A stretch of DNA of 64,000 nt from Parvularcula sp964556115. GTDB lineage: Bacteria; Pseudomonadota; Alphaproteobacteria; Caulobacterales; Parvularculaceae. The first letter of the stretch is position 1, and each line of letters begins with the position of its first letter. Made by a program: the position numbers and the translations under genes. This document shows positions 8,561-16,969 of the stretch, piece by piece. The stretch is taken from the NCBI GenBank assembly GCA_964556115.1, contig CAZKVC010000002.1, forward strand, positions 124,001-188,000, in the 5' to 3' direction. The notes under the pieces are model-generated. The model did no database searches. It was not told the DNA's origin and saw only the letters and a list, made by a program, of their open reading frames with translations.

Positions 8561-9769
8561 ATGACCAACCTCATCGTCTCTGAAGATCTCGCCCGGGTCG
8601 CCCCTTCGCCGACCATCGCCGTTTCGCAAAAAGCGCGGGAGCTCGAAGCGAAGGGGGCGGATGTCATCGCGCTCGCGGCGGGGGAGCCGGATTTTCCGAC
8701 TCCCGACCACGTCAGGGAAGCCGGGATCGAGGCGATCCGCGCAGGCAAGACCGGCTACACCGCCGTGGATGGCATTCCCGAACTGAAAGAGGCAGTGGCC
8801 GCGAAGTTCAGCCGCGACAACGGCCTTTCCTATGATCCGCAGAAGGAAATCACCGTTACCTCCGGCGGCAAGTTCCTGATCTATGCGGCGATGATGGCGA
8901 CATTGAACCGGGGGGACGAGGTGGTCGTGCCCGCGCCCTATTGGGTCAGCTATCCCGACATCGTCAGGCTCTGCGGTGGGAAGCCCGTCATCGCCGGGAC
9001 GACGGAGGAAAGCGGTTACCGCCTCGATGCGGAAACGCTGGAGCGGAGGATCACGCCGAAGACGCGCTGGGTGATCCTCAACTCGCCCGGCAATCCGACG
9101 GGCAGCGTTCTGGAGGCGAAGGATCTTGAAGCCCTCGCCGAAGTGCTGCGCCGCCATCCGCGGGTCTGGGTCCTGTCCGACGATATCTATGAGCACATCA
9201 TCTACGACGCGAAGTTCGCCACGCTGGCTTCTGTCGCGCCCGATCTCAAGGGCCGTATCCTGACCATGAACGGCGCCTCCAAGGCCTATTCGATGACGGG
9301 CTGGCGGATCGGCTATGGCGGCGCGCCCGCGCCCTTGATCGCGGCGATCCGCAAGCTCTTGAGCCAGAGCACCACCAACCCGTGCTCAATCAGCCAATGG
9401 GCGGCGGTGGCCGCGCTGAACGGCGATCACGGCTTTCTCGAAGAGCGCCGCGCCGCCTTTCGCCAGCGGCGGGACTTCCTCGTGACCGAGCTGAGCGGCA
9501 TCGACGCCCTCTCCATGCCCAGGCCGCAGGGCGCCTTCTACCTCTATCCCGGCTGCGCGGGGCTGATCGGCGGACGGATCGGCGACCGGGTGCTCGAAGA
9601 CGACCTCGCGGTGGCCGAGGCGCTTCTCGAAGAGGAGCTTGTCGCCCTCGTTCCGGGCACAGCCTTCGGTCATGGCCCTGCCTTGCGGATCAGCTACGCC
9701 GCGTCGATGGAAGCGCTGGAAGAGGCGGTGCGGCGCATCAGGCTCTTCTGCGAGCGGGTGGAAGCCTGA
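8561..9769 (+). CDS. Pyridoxal-phosphate aspartate aminotransferase (class I)
   Basis: A 402-residue fold-type I aminotransferase that interconverts aspartate/oxaloacetate with glutamate/2-oxoglutarate, of the bacterial Ib type by its start (ALAAGEPDFPTP) and length. The cofactor lysine is K241 in NGASKAYSMTGWRIGY; NSPGNPTG and the substrate-binding R near the C-terminus are also present. The GAGGAGG ribosome site is strong. Aspartate supplied here could feed NadB in the nearby nadABC operon, though no operon links them. Another related acceptor specificity cannot be excluded. Confidence 0.9.
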   Translation: MTNLIVSEDLARVAPSPTIAVSQKARELEAKGADVIALAAGEPDFPTPDHVREAGIEAIRAGKTGYTAVDGIPELKEAVAAKFSRDNGLSYDPQKEITVTSGGKFLIYAAMMATLNRGDEVVVPAPYWVSYPDIVRLCGGKPVIAGTTEESGYRLDAETLERRITPKTRWVILNSPGNPTGSVLEAKDLEALAEVLRRHPRVWVLSDDIYEHIIYDAKFATLASVAPDLKGRILTMNGASKAYSMTGWRIGYGGAPAPLIAAIRKLLSQSTTNPCSISQWAAVAALNGDHGFLEERRAAFRQRRDFLVTELSGIDALSMPRPQGAFYLYPGCAGLIGGRIGDRVLEDDLAVAEALLEEELVALVPGTAFGHGPALRISYAASMEALEEAVRRIRLFCERVEA

Positions 9770-9830
9770 TCGAGATAAGCGATACGCAATAGAGAAACCA
9801 TTCGTTTCGCAGATGGCGTGCCGCTCCCTA

Positions 9831-9849
9831 GTTTGGAAAGAGACCAAAC
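9831..9849 (+). promoter_or_regulatory. Short inverted repeat upstream of dps
   Basis: GTTTGG and CCAAAC form a perfect 6-bp inverted repeat with a 7-bp spacer, ending just before the ribosome site and 12 bp before the dps ATG. It could be an operator or a leader hairpin affecting translation. No match to an OxyR, Fur or Irr consensus is obvious, so the role is open. Confidence 0.3.
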
Positions 9850-9861
9850 GGGAGACCATTC

Positions 9862-10308
9862 ATGAGCCATACGAAAACACTGCCCGCCCTGCGCCGCGTG
9901 CTCGCCAACACCTATGTCCTCTACCTCAGGACCCACGGCTATCACTGGAATGTCGAGGGCCCGAACTTCAAGCCGCTGCATGAGCTGTTCGAGGAAAATT
10001 ACCGCGCCCTCTGGGAGAGCCTCGACGATCTGGCCGAGCGCATCCGCGCTTTGGGCGAGCTTGCCCCGATGGGCGGCGCCGCGCTGACCGAGGCGGCGAC
10101 CCTGACCGACAAGGACAACGACGTGCCCGACGCCGAAGGCATGCTGCGCAGGCTGATCGCCGGCCATGACGGCTGGCTGGAGGCTGCCCGCGCAGCCTAC
10201 GAGACCGCTGGCGACGAAGGCGATCCAGGGACCGAAGGGCTCCTTGGCGAGCTGATCACCGCCCATGAGAAGATGCGCTGGATGCTGGCTGCCAGCCTTC
10301 CGAAGTAA
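9862..10308 (+). CDS. dps: Dps-family ferritin-like DNA-protection protein
   Basis: A 148-residue protein matching the Dps fold: THGYHWNVEG, then FEENYRALWESLDDLAERIRALG with the ferroxidase His/Asp/Glu pattern shared between subunits. Dps dodecamers oxidise and store iron with peroxide and protect DNA. The N-terminal tail is short and only weakly basic, so direct DNA binding may be weak. An inverted repeat lies just upstream. It stands alone between the aminotransferase and glyS. Confidence 0.9.
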   Translation: MSHTKTLPALRRVLANTYVLYLRTHGYHWNVEGPNFKPLHELFEENYRALWESLDDLAERIRALGELAPMGGAALTEAATLTDKDNDVPDAEGMLRRLIAGHDGWLEAARAAYETAGDEGDPGTEGLLGELITAHEKMRWMLAASLPK

Positions 10309-10313
10309 GGGGC

Positions 10314-10415
10314 GCCCCCTCAGCCCCTCTGGGGCAGCTCCCCCAGATTGGGGGAGCGGAAGCCAGCGCTTCCTCCCCCCGCGAGGGGGAGGTGCCCCGC
10401 AGGGGCGGAGGGGGC
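10314..10415. repeat. GC-rich compound palindrome (REP-like intergenic repeat)
   Basis: The whole 102-bp element can fold into a cruciform. Outer arms 10314-10328 and 10401-10415 pair over 15 bp with one mismatch. Inside are a perfect 9-bp hairpin (10337-10345 with 10349-10357), an 8-bp hairpin (10372-10379 with 10385-10392) and two 5-bp hairpins (10323-10335, 10394-10406). It fills most of the gap between dps and glyS. It resembles the CCCCAGATTGGGG-type palindromes scattered in some alphaproteobacterial genomes; only one intergenic copy lies in this window. Confidence 0.7.
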
Positions 10416-10471
10416 ACGGTCCGAGAGCTTCGGTTGCGGCGCGACAAAACGCGTTCTATGGCCTGCCGGTC

Positions 10472-12523
10472 ATGCCGAATCTCCTCGTCGAGCTTTTTTC
10501 CGAAGAAATCCCCGCGCGCCTGCAGGCCCGCGGCGCCGCCGATTTCGAGCGCCTGTTCCTGGGCAAGCTGAAGGAGGCGGGCCTCGATTGGGAGGAAGCT
10601 GCGAGCTTCTACGGGCCCCGGCGCCTGACCCTTCACGTAAACGGCCTGCCCGACGCCTCGCCGGACAAGCGCGAAGAGCGCAAGGGCCCCAAGGTCGGCG
10701 CGCCTGAAAAAGCGATCGAAGGCTTTCTGCGCGGCGCTGGCTTGCGCGACATTTCCGAAGCCCAGATTCAGGAGACCAAGAAGGGCGAGGTCTATGTCGC
10801 CCTCATCGAGACCAGGGGCCAGCCCACGCCGGACGTGGTGACAGGCGCCCTCACCGAGGTCATCAAAGGCTTCCCCTGGCCCAAGTCGCAGCGCTGGGGC
10901 GATGGCGACCTCAAATGGGTACGTCCCCTGCGGCGCATCCTGTTGAGCTTCGGCGGCGAGGCCATTCCCTTCCGCCTCGAGAACGGCAGCCAGCCGGTCG
11001 AAGCGGGGCTTGTCACCGAGACCCACCGGGTGCTGGGCAATGGTGCGGCCGAGGCGGCCGATTTCCCCGCCTACGAAAAGGCGCTGGCGGGGGGCCATGT
11101 GGTCCTGCGCGCCGAAGAGCGCCGGCGCCGGATCGACGAAGGCGCGCGCAAGCTCTGCGAAGACGCTGGGCTCGAACTCGTCGAGGACGAAGGCCTCCTG
11201 CAGGAGCTGACGGGCCTCGCCGAATGGCCGGTGCCCTATCTCGGCAGCTTCGACGAAAAGTTCCTCGAAGTGCCCGACGAGGCGATCACCGCCGCGATGC
11301 GCGGCCACCAGAAATATTTCTCCGTGCGCGACCCGAAGACCGGCCGCCTCGCGCCGCGTTTCGTCTGTGTCGCCGATATCGACGCCGGTGAGGGGATGCT
11401 CGCAGGTTATGAACGTGTGCTGACGGCCCGGTTGTCCGACGCGCTCTTCCTCTACCGCAACGACCTTCAAAAGCCGCTCGAGCAGCATGCGGAGAAACTC
11501 TCCGGCACCACCTTCTTCGAAGGGCTCGGCACCATCGCGGACAAGGTCGAACGCATCGCCGCTCTCGCCCGCGAACTCGCCCCCGCCGTGGGCGCGGACC
11601 CGGACAAGGCCGAGAAGGCGGCAAGGCTCGCCAAGGCGGACCTCGCCACCGAAATGGTCTACGAATTTCCCGAGCTCCAAGGGCTCATGGGCCGCTACTA
11701 CGCGCTCGAGCAGGGCGTCGAGCCGAAGGTGGCCGACGCCATCCGCGACCACTACAAGCCGCAAGGCCAGTCCGACGATCTGCCCACGAACGAGATCGGC
11801 GTGGCGGTAAGCCTCGCGGACAAGCTCGATACGCTGGCGGCGTTCTGGAGCATCGACCAGAAGCCGACAGGCTCGCGGGACCCGTTTGCGCTGAGGCGCG
11901 CGGCTTTGGCGGTCATTCGTATGGTGCTTGAAGGCGGTTTGCGCCTTTCGCTGCTGAAGGCCTTCGCTGACCATCCGAAGGTTGGCGGCGACCAATCTAT
12001 CGCCTCCGACCTCCTCGCCTTCTTCCACGACCGCCTGACCGTCTATTTCCGCGACCAGGGTTTCCGGCATGACCGGGTGGCCGCGGCGCTCCGCGAGGGG
12101 GACGACGACTTCGTCCTGGTGGAAAAGCGCCTCAAGGCCCTGTCCGGACTTCTGGATACCCCCGAGGGGGAGAACCTCACCGCCGCCTACAAGCGCGCCT
12201 CGAACATCCTGAAGGCCGAGGCCAGGAAGGGCGCGCTCCCCGACGCTGATCCCGATCCCGCGAAGTTGACACAAACCGAGGAGCGGGCACTTCACGAAGC
12301 GCTGGACAAAGCCGAAGAGGGCGCCAAGTCAGCCTTGGAAGGGGAGGATTTCGCCGCCGCGATGAAGGCGCTGGCGTCGGTCCGCTCCGAGATCGATGCC
12401 TTCTTCGATAAGGTGACGGTCAATGCCGACGACGAGGCCTTGCGCGCCAACCGGCTCGCGCAACTCTCTCGTTTCAGAAATGTTGTAAACCTCGTGGCAG
12501 ATTTCGATCGCCTCGAAGGCTAA
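10472..12523 (+). CDS. glyS: Glycyl-tRNA synthetase, beta subunit
   Basis: Beta chain (683 residues) of the heterotetrameric bacterial GlyRS, which binds tRNA-Gly. It begins MPNLLVELFSEEIPAR, the family's typical start. Later landmarks include WPKSQRWGDGDLKWVRPLR, MRGHQKYFSVRD and a C-terminal anticodon-binding helical region. The open frame runs upstream to 10265 through the palindromic repeat, but the conserved N-terminus fixes the start at 10472. The alpha subunit gene glyQ, often adjacent, is not in this window. ppdK follows directly. Confidence 0.95.
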   Translation: MPNLLVELFSEEIPARLQARGAADFERLFLGKLKEAGLDWEEAASFYGPRRLTLHVNGLPDASPDKREERKGPKVGAPEKAIEGFLRGAGLRDISEAQIQETKKGEVYVALIETRGQPTPDVVTGALTEVIKGFPWPKSQRWGDGDLKWVRPLRRILLSFGGEAIPFRLENGSQPVEAGLVTETHRVLGNGAAEAADFPAYEKALAGGHVVLRAEERRRRIDEGARKLCEDAGLELVEDEGLLQELTGLAEWPVPYLGSFDEKFLEVPDEAITAAMRGHQKYFSVRDPKTGRLAPRFVCVADIDAGEGMLAGYERVLTARLSDALFLYRNDLQKPLEQHAEKLSGTTFFEGLGTIADKVERIAALARELAPAVGADPDKAEKAARLAKADLATEMVYEFPELQGLMGRYYALEQGVEPKVADAIRDHYKPQGQSDDLPTNEIGVAVSLADKLDTLAAFWSIDQKPTGSRDPFALRRAALAVIRMVLEGGLRLSLLKAFADHPKVGGDQSIASDLLAFFHDRLTVYFRDQGFRHDRVAAALREGDDDFVLVEKRLKALSGLLDTPEGENLTAAYKRASNILKAEARKGALPDADPDPAKLTQTEERALHEALDKAEEGAKSALEGEDFAAAMKALASVRSEIDAFFDKVTVNADDEALRANRLAQLSRFRNVVNLVADFDRLEG

Positions 12524-12545
12524 ATTGAGCAGGAAGACGAACACG

Positions 12546-15230
12546 ATGAACGCCAACACCCCTGAGAAGCTGGTCTACGCCTTCGGCGGCGGCAAGGCCG
12601 AAGGCCGCACGGGCATGAAGAACCTTCTCGGCGGCAAGGGCGCGAACCTTGCGGAGATGGCCAATCTGGGCCTTCCCGTGCCGCCCGGGTTCACCATCAC
12701 CACCGAGGTGTGTACCGCTTTCTACGCCAATGACCGCCAGTATCCGGACGGCCTGAAAGCCGCCGTCGATGCGGCGCTGAAAGATGTCGAGGAGCTTGCC
12801 GGCAAAAAGTTCGGCGATGTGGAAAACCCGCTTCTCGTGTCGGTCCGCTCCGGCGCGCGCGCGTCGATGCCGGGCATGATGGACACCGTCCTCAATCTCG
12901 GTCTCAACGATGAGACCGTGAAGGGCCTTGCTGCGCTTTCCGGCGACGAACGCTTCGCCTATGACAGCTACCGCCGCTTCATCCAGATGTACGGCGATGT
13001 GGTCCTCAGCGTGCCGCATCACAGCTTCGAGGAGATTCTCGACGGCTACAAGGAAGAGCGTGACTACGTCCTCGACACCTCGATGACCGCCGACGACTGG
13101 AAGGCCGTCATCGCTCAGTACAAGGACGCCGTCGAGCAGGTCCTCGGCCGCCCGTTCCCGCAGGAACCCGAAAAACAGCTCTGGGGCGCCATCGACGCGG
13201 TCTTCGGATCCTGGATGAATGACCGCTCCAAGACCTATCGCCGTCTCAACAACATTCCGGCCGAATGGGGCACGGCCGTCAACGTGCAGGCCATGGTGTT
13301 CGGCAATATGGGCGAGACCTCGGCGACCGGCGTTGCGTTCACCCGCAACCCCTCCACCGGGGAAAAGCGCGTCTACGGAGAGTTTCTCATCAACGCCCAG
13401 GGCGAGGACGTGGTCGCGGGCATCCGCACGCCGCAGAACCTCACCCGGGAAAGCCGGATCGAGCAGGGTTCGGACGAGCCGTCCCTCGAAGAGGCGATGC
13501 CAGCGACGTATAAAGAGCTTTCGGATATCTTCGGAAAGCTCGAAGACCACTATCGCGACATGCAGGACATCGAGTTCACGATCGAGCAGGGCAAGCTCTA
13601 CATGCTGCAGACCCGCAACGGGAAGCGCACGGCGAAGGCGGCCCTGAAGATCGCGGTCGATCTTTGCGCGGAAGGAAAGATTTCCGAGGACGAGGCGGTC
13701 ATGCGCGTCGATCCCGCCGCGCTCGACCAGCTTTTGCACCCCTCGCTCGACCCCGACGGCGCGCGCGACCTCATCGCCAAGGGCCTGCCCGCAAGCCCTG
13801 GCGCAGCGTCCGGCGAAGTGGTCTTCACCGCCGACGAGGCCGAAAAGCTCGCGGGTGACGGCCGCAAGGTCATGCTCGTCCGTGTCGAGACGAGCCCTGA
13901 GGATATTCACGGCATGCACGCCGCCGCCGGTATCGTCACCGCGCGGGGGGGCATGACCTCCCACGCCGCCGTCGTCGCGCGCGGCATGGGCCGGGCCTGT
14001 GTCTGCGGCGCGGGCGATCTCCGCATCGAAAAGGACGGCAGCAAGTTCTCCGTTCACGGACGTGAAGTGAAGAAGGGTGACCAGATCACCATCGACGGCT
14101 CCACCGGCGAGATCTTCTTCGGCGCGGTTCCGACCATCGAGCCGGAGCTTTCCGGTGATTTCGCCAAGGTGATGAGCTGGGCCGACAGCCACCGCCGCAT
14201 GCGGGTGCGGGCGAATGCCGAAACCCCGCTCGATGCGAAGACCGCACGCGGTTTCGGTGCCGAAGGCATCGGGCTCTGCCGGACCGAGCACATGTTCTTT
14301 GACGCCGACCGCATCAATGTGGTCCGCGAGATGATCCTGGCCGACAACGAGGCGGGCCGTAGAGCCGCCCTGGACAAGCTCCTTCCCTTCCAGAAGGGCG
14401 ATTTCGAACAGCTCTTCACCGAGATGAAGGGCCTGCCGGTCACCATCCGCCTGCTCGATCCGCCGCTTCACGAGTTCCTGCCCCACGGCAAGGATGAGAT
14501 CGCGGATGTCGCCAAGGCCCTCGGCCGGGAGACGGCGGATGTTGCCGCCCGGATCTCGGCGCTTCACGAACAGAACCCGATGCTCGGCCACCGTGGCTGC
14601 CGGCTTGCGGTGAGCTATCCCGAAATCGCGGAGATGCAGGCGCGAGCCATCTTCGAGGCCGCCATTGCGGTCGGCAAGAGCAGCGGCGATCCGGTCCAGC
14701 CCGAGATCATGGTGCCGCTGGTCAGCCTCCACAAGGAGCTGGAAATCGTCAAAGCCCGGATCGACGAGGTGGCGAGGAAGGTCTTCGCCGAACAGGGCGA
14801 GAAGCTGGTCTACACCGTCGGTACGATGATCGAGCTTCCCCGCGCCGCCCTGACGGCCGACAAGATCGCGCACTCGGCCGAGTTCTTCTCCTTCGGCACG
14901 AACGATTTGACCCAGACGACTTTCGGCATCAGCCGGGACGATGCGGGCAGCTTCATGCCCAGCTACCTGCGCCAGAACATCATGGACCAGGACCCCTTTG
15001 TCAGCCTCGACCAGGAAGGGGTCGGCCAGCTTGTCAGGCTCGGCGCCGAGAAGGGGCGCAGCACCCGCTCGCTCATCAAGCTCGGCATCTGCGGTGAGCA
15101 TGGCGGCGACCCGGCCTCGATCGCCTTCTGCGAAAGCATCGGCCTCGATTATGTCAGCTGCTCGCCCTACCGCGTGCCGATCGCCCGCCTCGCGGCGGCC
15201 CAGGCATCGCTGGCTGCAAAAGAAGACTAG
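12546..15230 (+). CDS. ppdK: Pyruvate, phosphate dikinase
   Basis: Interconverts pyruvate, ATP and Pi with PEP, AMP and PPi. All three domains are visible: ATP-grasp N-terminus (LLGGKGANLAEMA), swivelling phospho-His domain with GGMTSHAAV (H473 from this start) and PEP/pyruvate TIM barrel ending with CGEHGGDP (C849). About 894 residues, the family's usual length. A TTG at 12525 extends the frame by 7 residues; I prefer the ATG at 12546, preceded by GGAAG. Following glyS by about 22 bp, it probably shares its transcript. Confidence 0.94.
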   Translation: MNANTPEKLVYAFGGGKAEGRTGMKNLLGGKGANLAEMANLGLPVPPGFTITTEVCTAFYANDRQYPDGLKAAVDAALKDVEELAGKKFGDVENPLLVSVRSGARASMPGMMDTVLNLGLNDETVKGLAALSGDERFAYDSYRRFIQMYGDVVLSVPHHSFEEILDGYKEERDYVLDTSMTADDWKAVIAQYKDAVEQVLGRPFPQEPEKQLWGAIDAVFGSWMNDRSKTYRRLNNIPAEWGTAVNVQAMVFGNMGETSATGVAFTRNPSTGEKRVYGEFLINAQGEDVVAGIRTPQNLTRESRIEQGSDEPSLEEAMPATYKELSDIFGKLEDHYRDMQDIEFTIEQGKLYMLQTRNGKRTAKAALKIAVDLCAEGKISEDEAVMRVDPAALDQLLHPSLDPDGARDLIAKGLPASPGAASGEVVFTADEAEKLAGDGRKVMLVRVETSPEDIHGMHAAAGIVTARGGMTSHAAVVARGMGRACVCGAGDLRIEKDGSKFSVHGREVKKGDQITIDGSTGEIFFGAVPTIEPELSGDFAKVMSWADSHRRMRVRANAETPLDAKTARGFGAEGIGLCRTEHMFFDADRINVVREMILADNEAGRRAALDKLLPFQKGDFEQLFTEMKGLPVTIRLLDPPLHEFLPHGKDEIADVAKALGRETADVAARISALHEQNPMLGHRGCRLAVSYPEIAEMQARAIFEAAIAVGKSSGDPVQPEIMVPLVSLHKELEIVKARIDEVARKVFAEQGEKLVYTVGTMIELPRAALTADKIAHSAEFFSFGTNDLTQTTFGISRDDAGSFMPSYLRQNIMDQDPFVSLDQEGVGQLVRLGAEKGRSTRSLIKLGICGEHGGDPASIAFCESIGLDYVSCSPYRVPIARLAAAQASLAAKED

Positions 15231-15263
15231 GGCCCGGAGCCTAAGGCGCGAGCCATCACAGGC

Positions 15264-15287
15264 CGGGGCAAGTCGCGACTTGCCCCG
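15264..15287. repeat. Perfect 24-bp palindrome after ppdK
   Basis: CGGGGCAAGTCG followed by its exact complement, 33 bp downstream of the ppdK stop. It can form a strong hairpin but has no T-tract, so it is an atypical terminator, an mRNA 3' stabiliser or a protein site. A second weaker stem (15306-15312 with 15322-15328) lies just before the next gene's start. Confidence 0.5.
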
Positions 15288-15341
15288 ACGTTCCACCGGG
15301 GCCATCTTCACGGCGAAGAGACGTGAAGACGGACGGACGGT

Positions 15342-16124
15342 TTGAGTACAACGCCAAGACGCAAGGCAGCGGCAAGCGGCGGCGCTTTCGCCAGCGTCTT
15401 TGCCTTTGTCGTCATCATGGTCGTCCTGATGGTGCGCGGTGAAAACGTCACCGAGACTGTGGAGAGCCTCGACCTCGACGTTTTTCTCGTGGCGACCTTC
15501 GATGGTGGCGCGGAGACCGACCCACTCCTTCAAACCGAAGTGCCGAGCGCCCTCGATCTTCTGGAGGAGGTTGGGTTCGATTCCGAAAGCATCGGCAGGG
15601 ATCTTCTGTCCGCCGGGGTGCTCGCCTCGGCCTTCGCCCTGCCGGACTACTCACCCTTCGGTCTGGCCGACGACCAGCGCAAGCAGCGGGCGTGCCTGGC
15701 ACAGGCGATCTATTACGAGGCGCGCAACCAGCCGGTTCTCGGGCGTCTGGCGGTGGCCGATGTCGTCCTCAACCGCGTCGCCGATCCGCGGTTTCCCGAC
15801 ACGATCTGCCGGGTGGTCTTCCAGGGGCAGGCCCGCTCCTATGCCTGCCAGTTCAGCTTCGCCTGCGACGGCAGCCTCAACCGGGCGCGCGAGCTTGGCG
15901 CCTGGCAAAAGGCACAGGCGCTGGCCGACATCATCTATCGGGGCTTCCGTCCGCCGCTGACCCGCTTTGCGACCTTCTATCACGCGGACTATGTGAGCCC
16001 TTACTGGGCGTCGGCCTTCAACGAGACGGCGGTGATCGGCGATCACGTCTTCTACCGCCCGCCCGGCGCCCTGAAGCTGGCGGCGAACCGTCTCGGCGTC
16101 GCCCTTGATCCGGCAGAGAGCTAG
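15342..16124 (+). CDS. Cell wall hydrolase, Hydrolase_2 (SleB-type) family
   Basis: A 260-residue predicted membrane-anchored or exported murein hydrolase. An N-terminal hydrophobic segment (FASVFAFVVIMVVLMV) anchors it. The C-terminal catalytic domain starts near residue 110 with CLAQAIYYEARNQP; the Glu in YYEA (E126) is the expected catalytic residue, followed by VVLNRV, CQFSFACDG and a THYHADYV-like FYHADYVSP. Such domains cut the glycan backbone of peptidoglycan. The start is TTG at 15342; no better start precedes the membrane segment. It converges on nadC with a 4-bp overlap. Confidence 0.85.
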   Translation: MSTTPRRKAAASGGAFASVFAFVVIMVVLMVRGENVTETVESLDLDVFLVATFDGGAETDPLLQTEVPSALDLLEEVGFDSESIGRDLLSAGVLASAFALPDYSPFGLADDQRKQRACLAQAIYYEARNQPVLGRLAVADVVLNRVADPRFPDTICRVVFQGQARSYACQFSFACDGSLNRARELGAWQKAQALADIIYRGFRPPLTRFATFYHADYVSPYWASAFNETAVIGDHVFYRPPGALKLAANRLGVALDPAES

Positions 16125-16969
16125 GCGGAAAGCTCCATCCCGACATCGAGGGCGGTGACCGAGTGGGTGAGGGCACCGACCGAGATCACATCGACCCCGG
16201 TTCTGGCGATCGGTCCCACGGTCGCAAGATCGACCCCGCCCGAGGCTTCGAGCAGGGCGCGGCCGTCCGTGAAGCGTACGGCTTCGCTCAGCTCGTCCGT
16301 GCTCATATTATCGAGAAGGACAATGTCGGGCCTGGCCGCGAGCGCTTCGCGAAGCTGGTCGATCCGGTCGACCTCCACCTCGATCTTCACCGTGTGACCT
16401 GCATAATGCCGGGCCTTTTCGATCGCATCGGCAATGCTTCCGGCGGCGGCGATGTGGTTGTCCTTGATCATCACCGCGTCCGAAAGGCTCATCCGGTGGG
16501 TCATTCCCCCGCCGCAGCGCACGGCGTGCTTCTGCACCAGCCGCAGGCCCGGCAGGGTCTTGCGGGTCGCGGCAATCGAGGCACGGGTTTCGGCGACCGC
16601 ATCGACATAGCGCCGGGTCACCGTCGCAATGCCGCATAGATGGCTGAGAAGGTTGAGGGCCGTCCGCTCCGCGGTAACGAGGCTCCGCGCAGGGCCCGCC
16701 ACTTTCAGGAGGGGCTGGCCCGCCTCGAAGGCCGCGCCGTCCTGAACCAGCACCTCGGTTTCGGCGGCGGGATCGACAGTCCTGAAGACCAGCGCCGCAA
16801 GCTCCGTACCTGCCGCAATCCCCGCCGCGCGAGCATTGAGGGCCGCCTCGCTGCGCAAACCAGCGGGCAGGGTGGCAAAAGCCGTGACGTCGCCGCCATG
16901 GCCAAGATCCTCGTCGAGCGCGCGGGTGACGAGCGGCAGAAGCAGAGCTTCGGGAAGGAAGAGGCTCAC
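16121..16969 (-). CDS. nadC: Nicotinate-nucleotide pyrophosphorylase (quinolinate phosphoribosyltransferase)
   Basis: Converts quinolinate and PRPP to nicotinate mononucleotide, third step of de novo NAD synthesis. Recognised by the N-terminal DEDLGHGGDVT motif, TRKTLPGLR, HRMSLSDAVMIKDNH and IEVEVDRIDQLREAL, ending in the TIM-barrel VDVISVGALTHS. 282 residues is normal. Its start overlaps the nadB stop by 4 bp (ATGA), and it is last in the nadA-nadB-nadC operon. Confidence 0.95.
   Translation of the reverse strand: MSLFLPEALLLPLVTRALDEDLGHGGDVTAFATLPAGLRSEAALNARAAGIAAGTELAALVFRTVDPAAETEVLVQDGAAFEAGQPLLKVAGPARSLVTAERTALNLLSHLCGIATVTRRYVDAVAETRASIAATRKTLPGLRLVQKHAVRCGGGMTHRMSLSDAVMIKDNHIAAAGSIADAIEKARHYAGHTVKIEVEVDRIDQLREALAARPDIVLLDNMSTDELSEAVRFTDGRALLEASGGVDLATVGPIARTGVDVISVGALTHSVTALDVGMELSA

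Noticed and set aside
10256..12295. 679-codon minus-strand frame opposite glyS
   Set aside because: Shadow of glyS caused by codon bias; no family motifs.
12474..15533. 1019-codon open frame on the minus strand opposite ppdK
   Set aside because: It is antisense to a fully conserved ppdK and its composition is that of a GC-rich shadow frame, with no recognisable domains.
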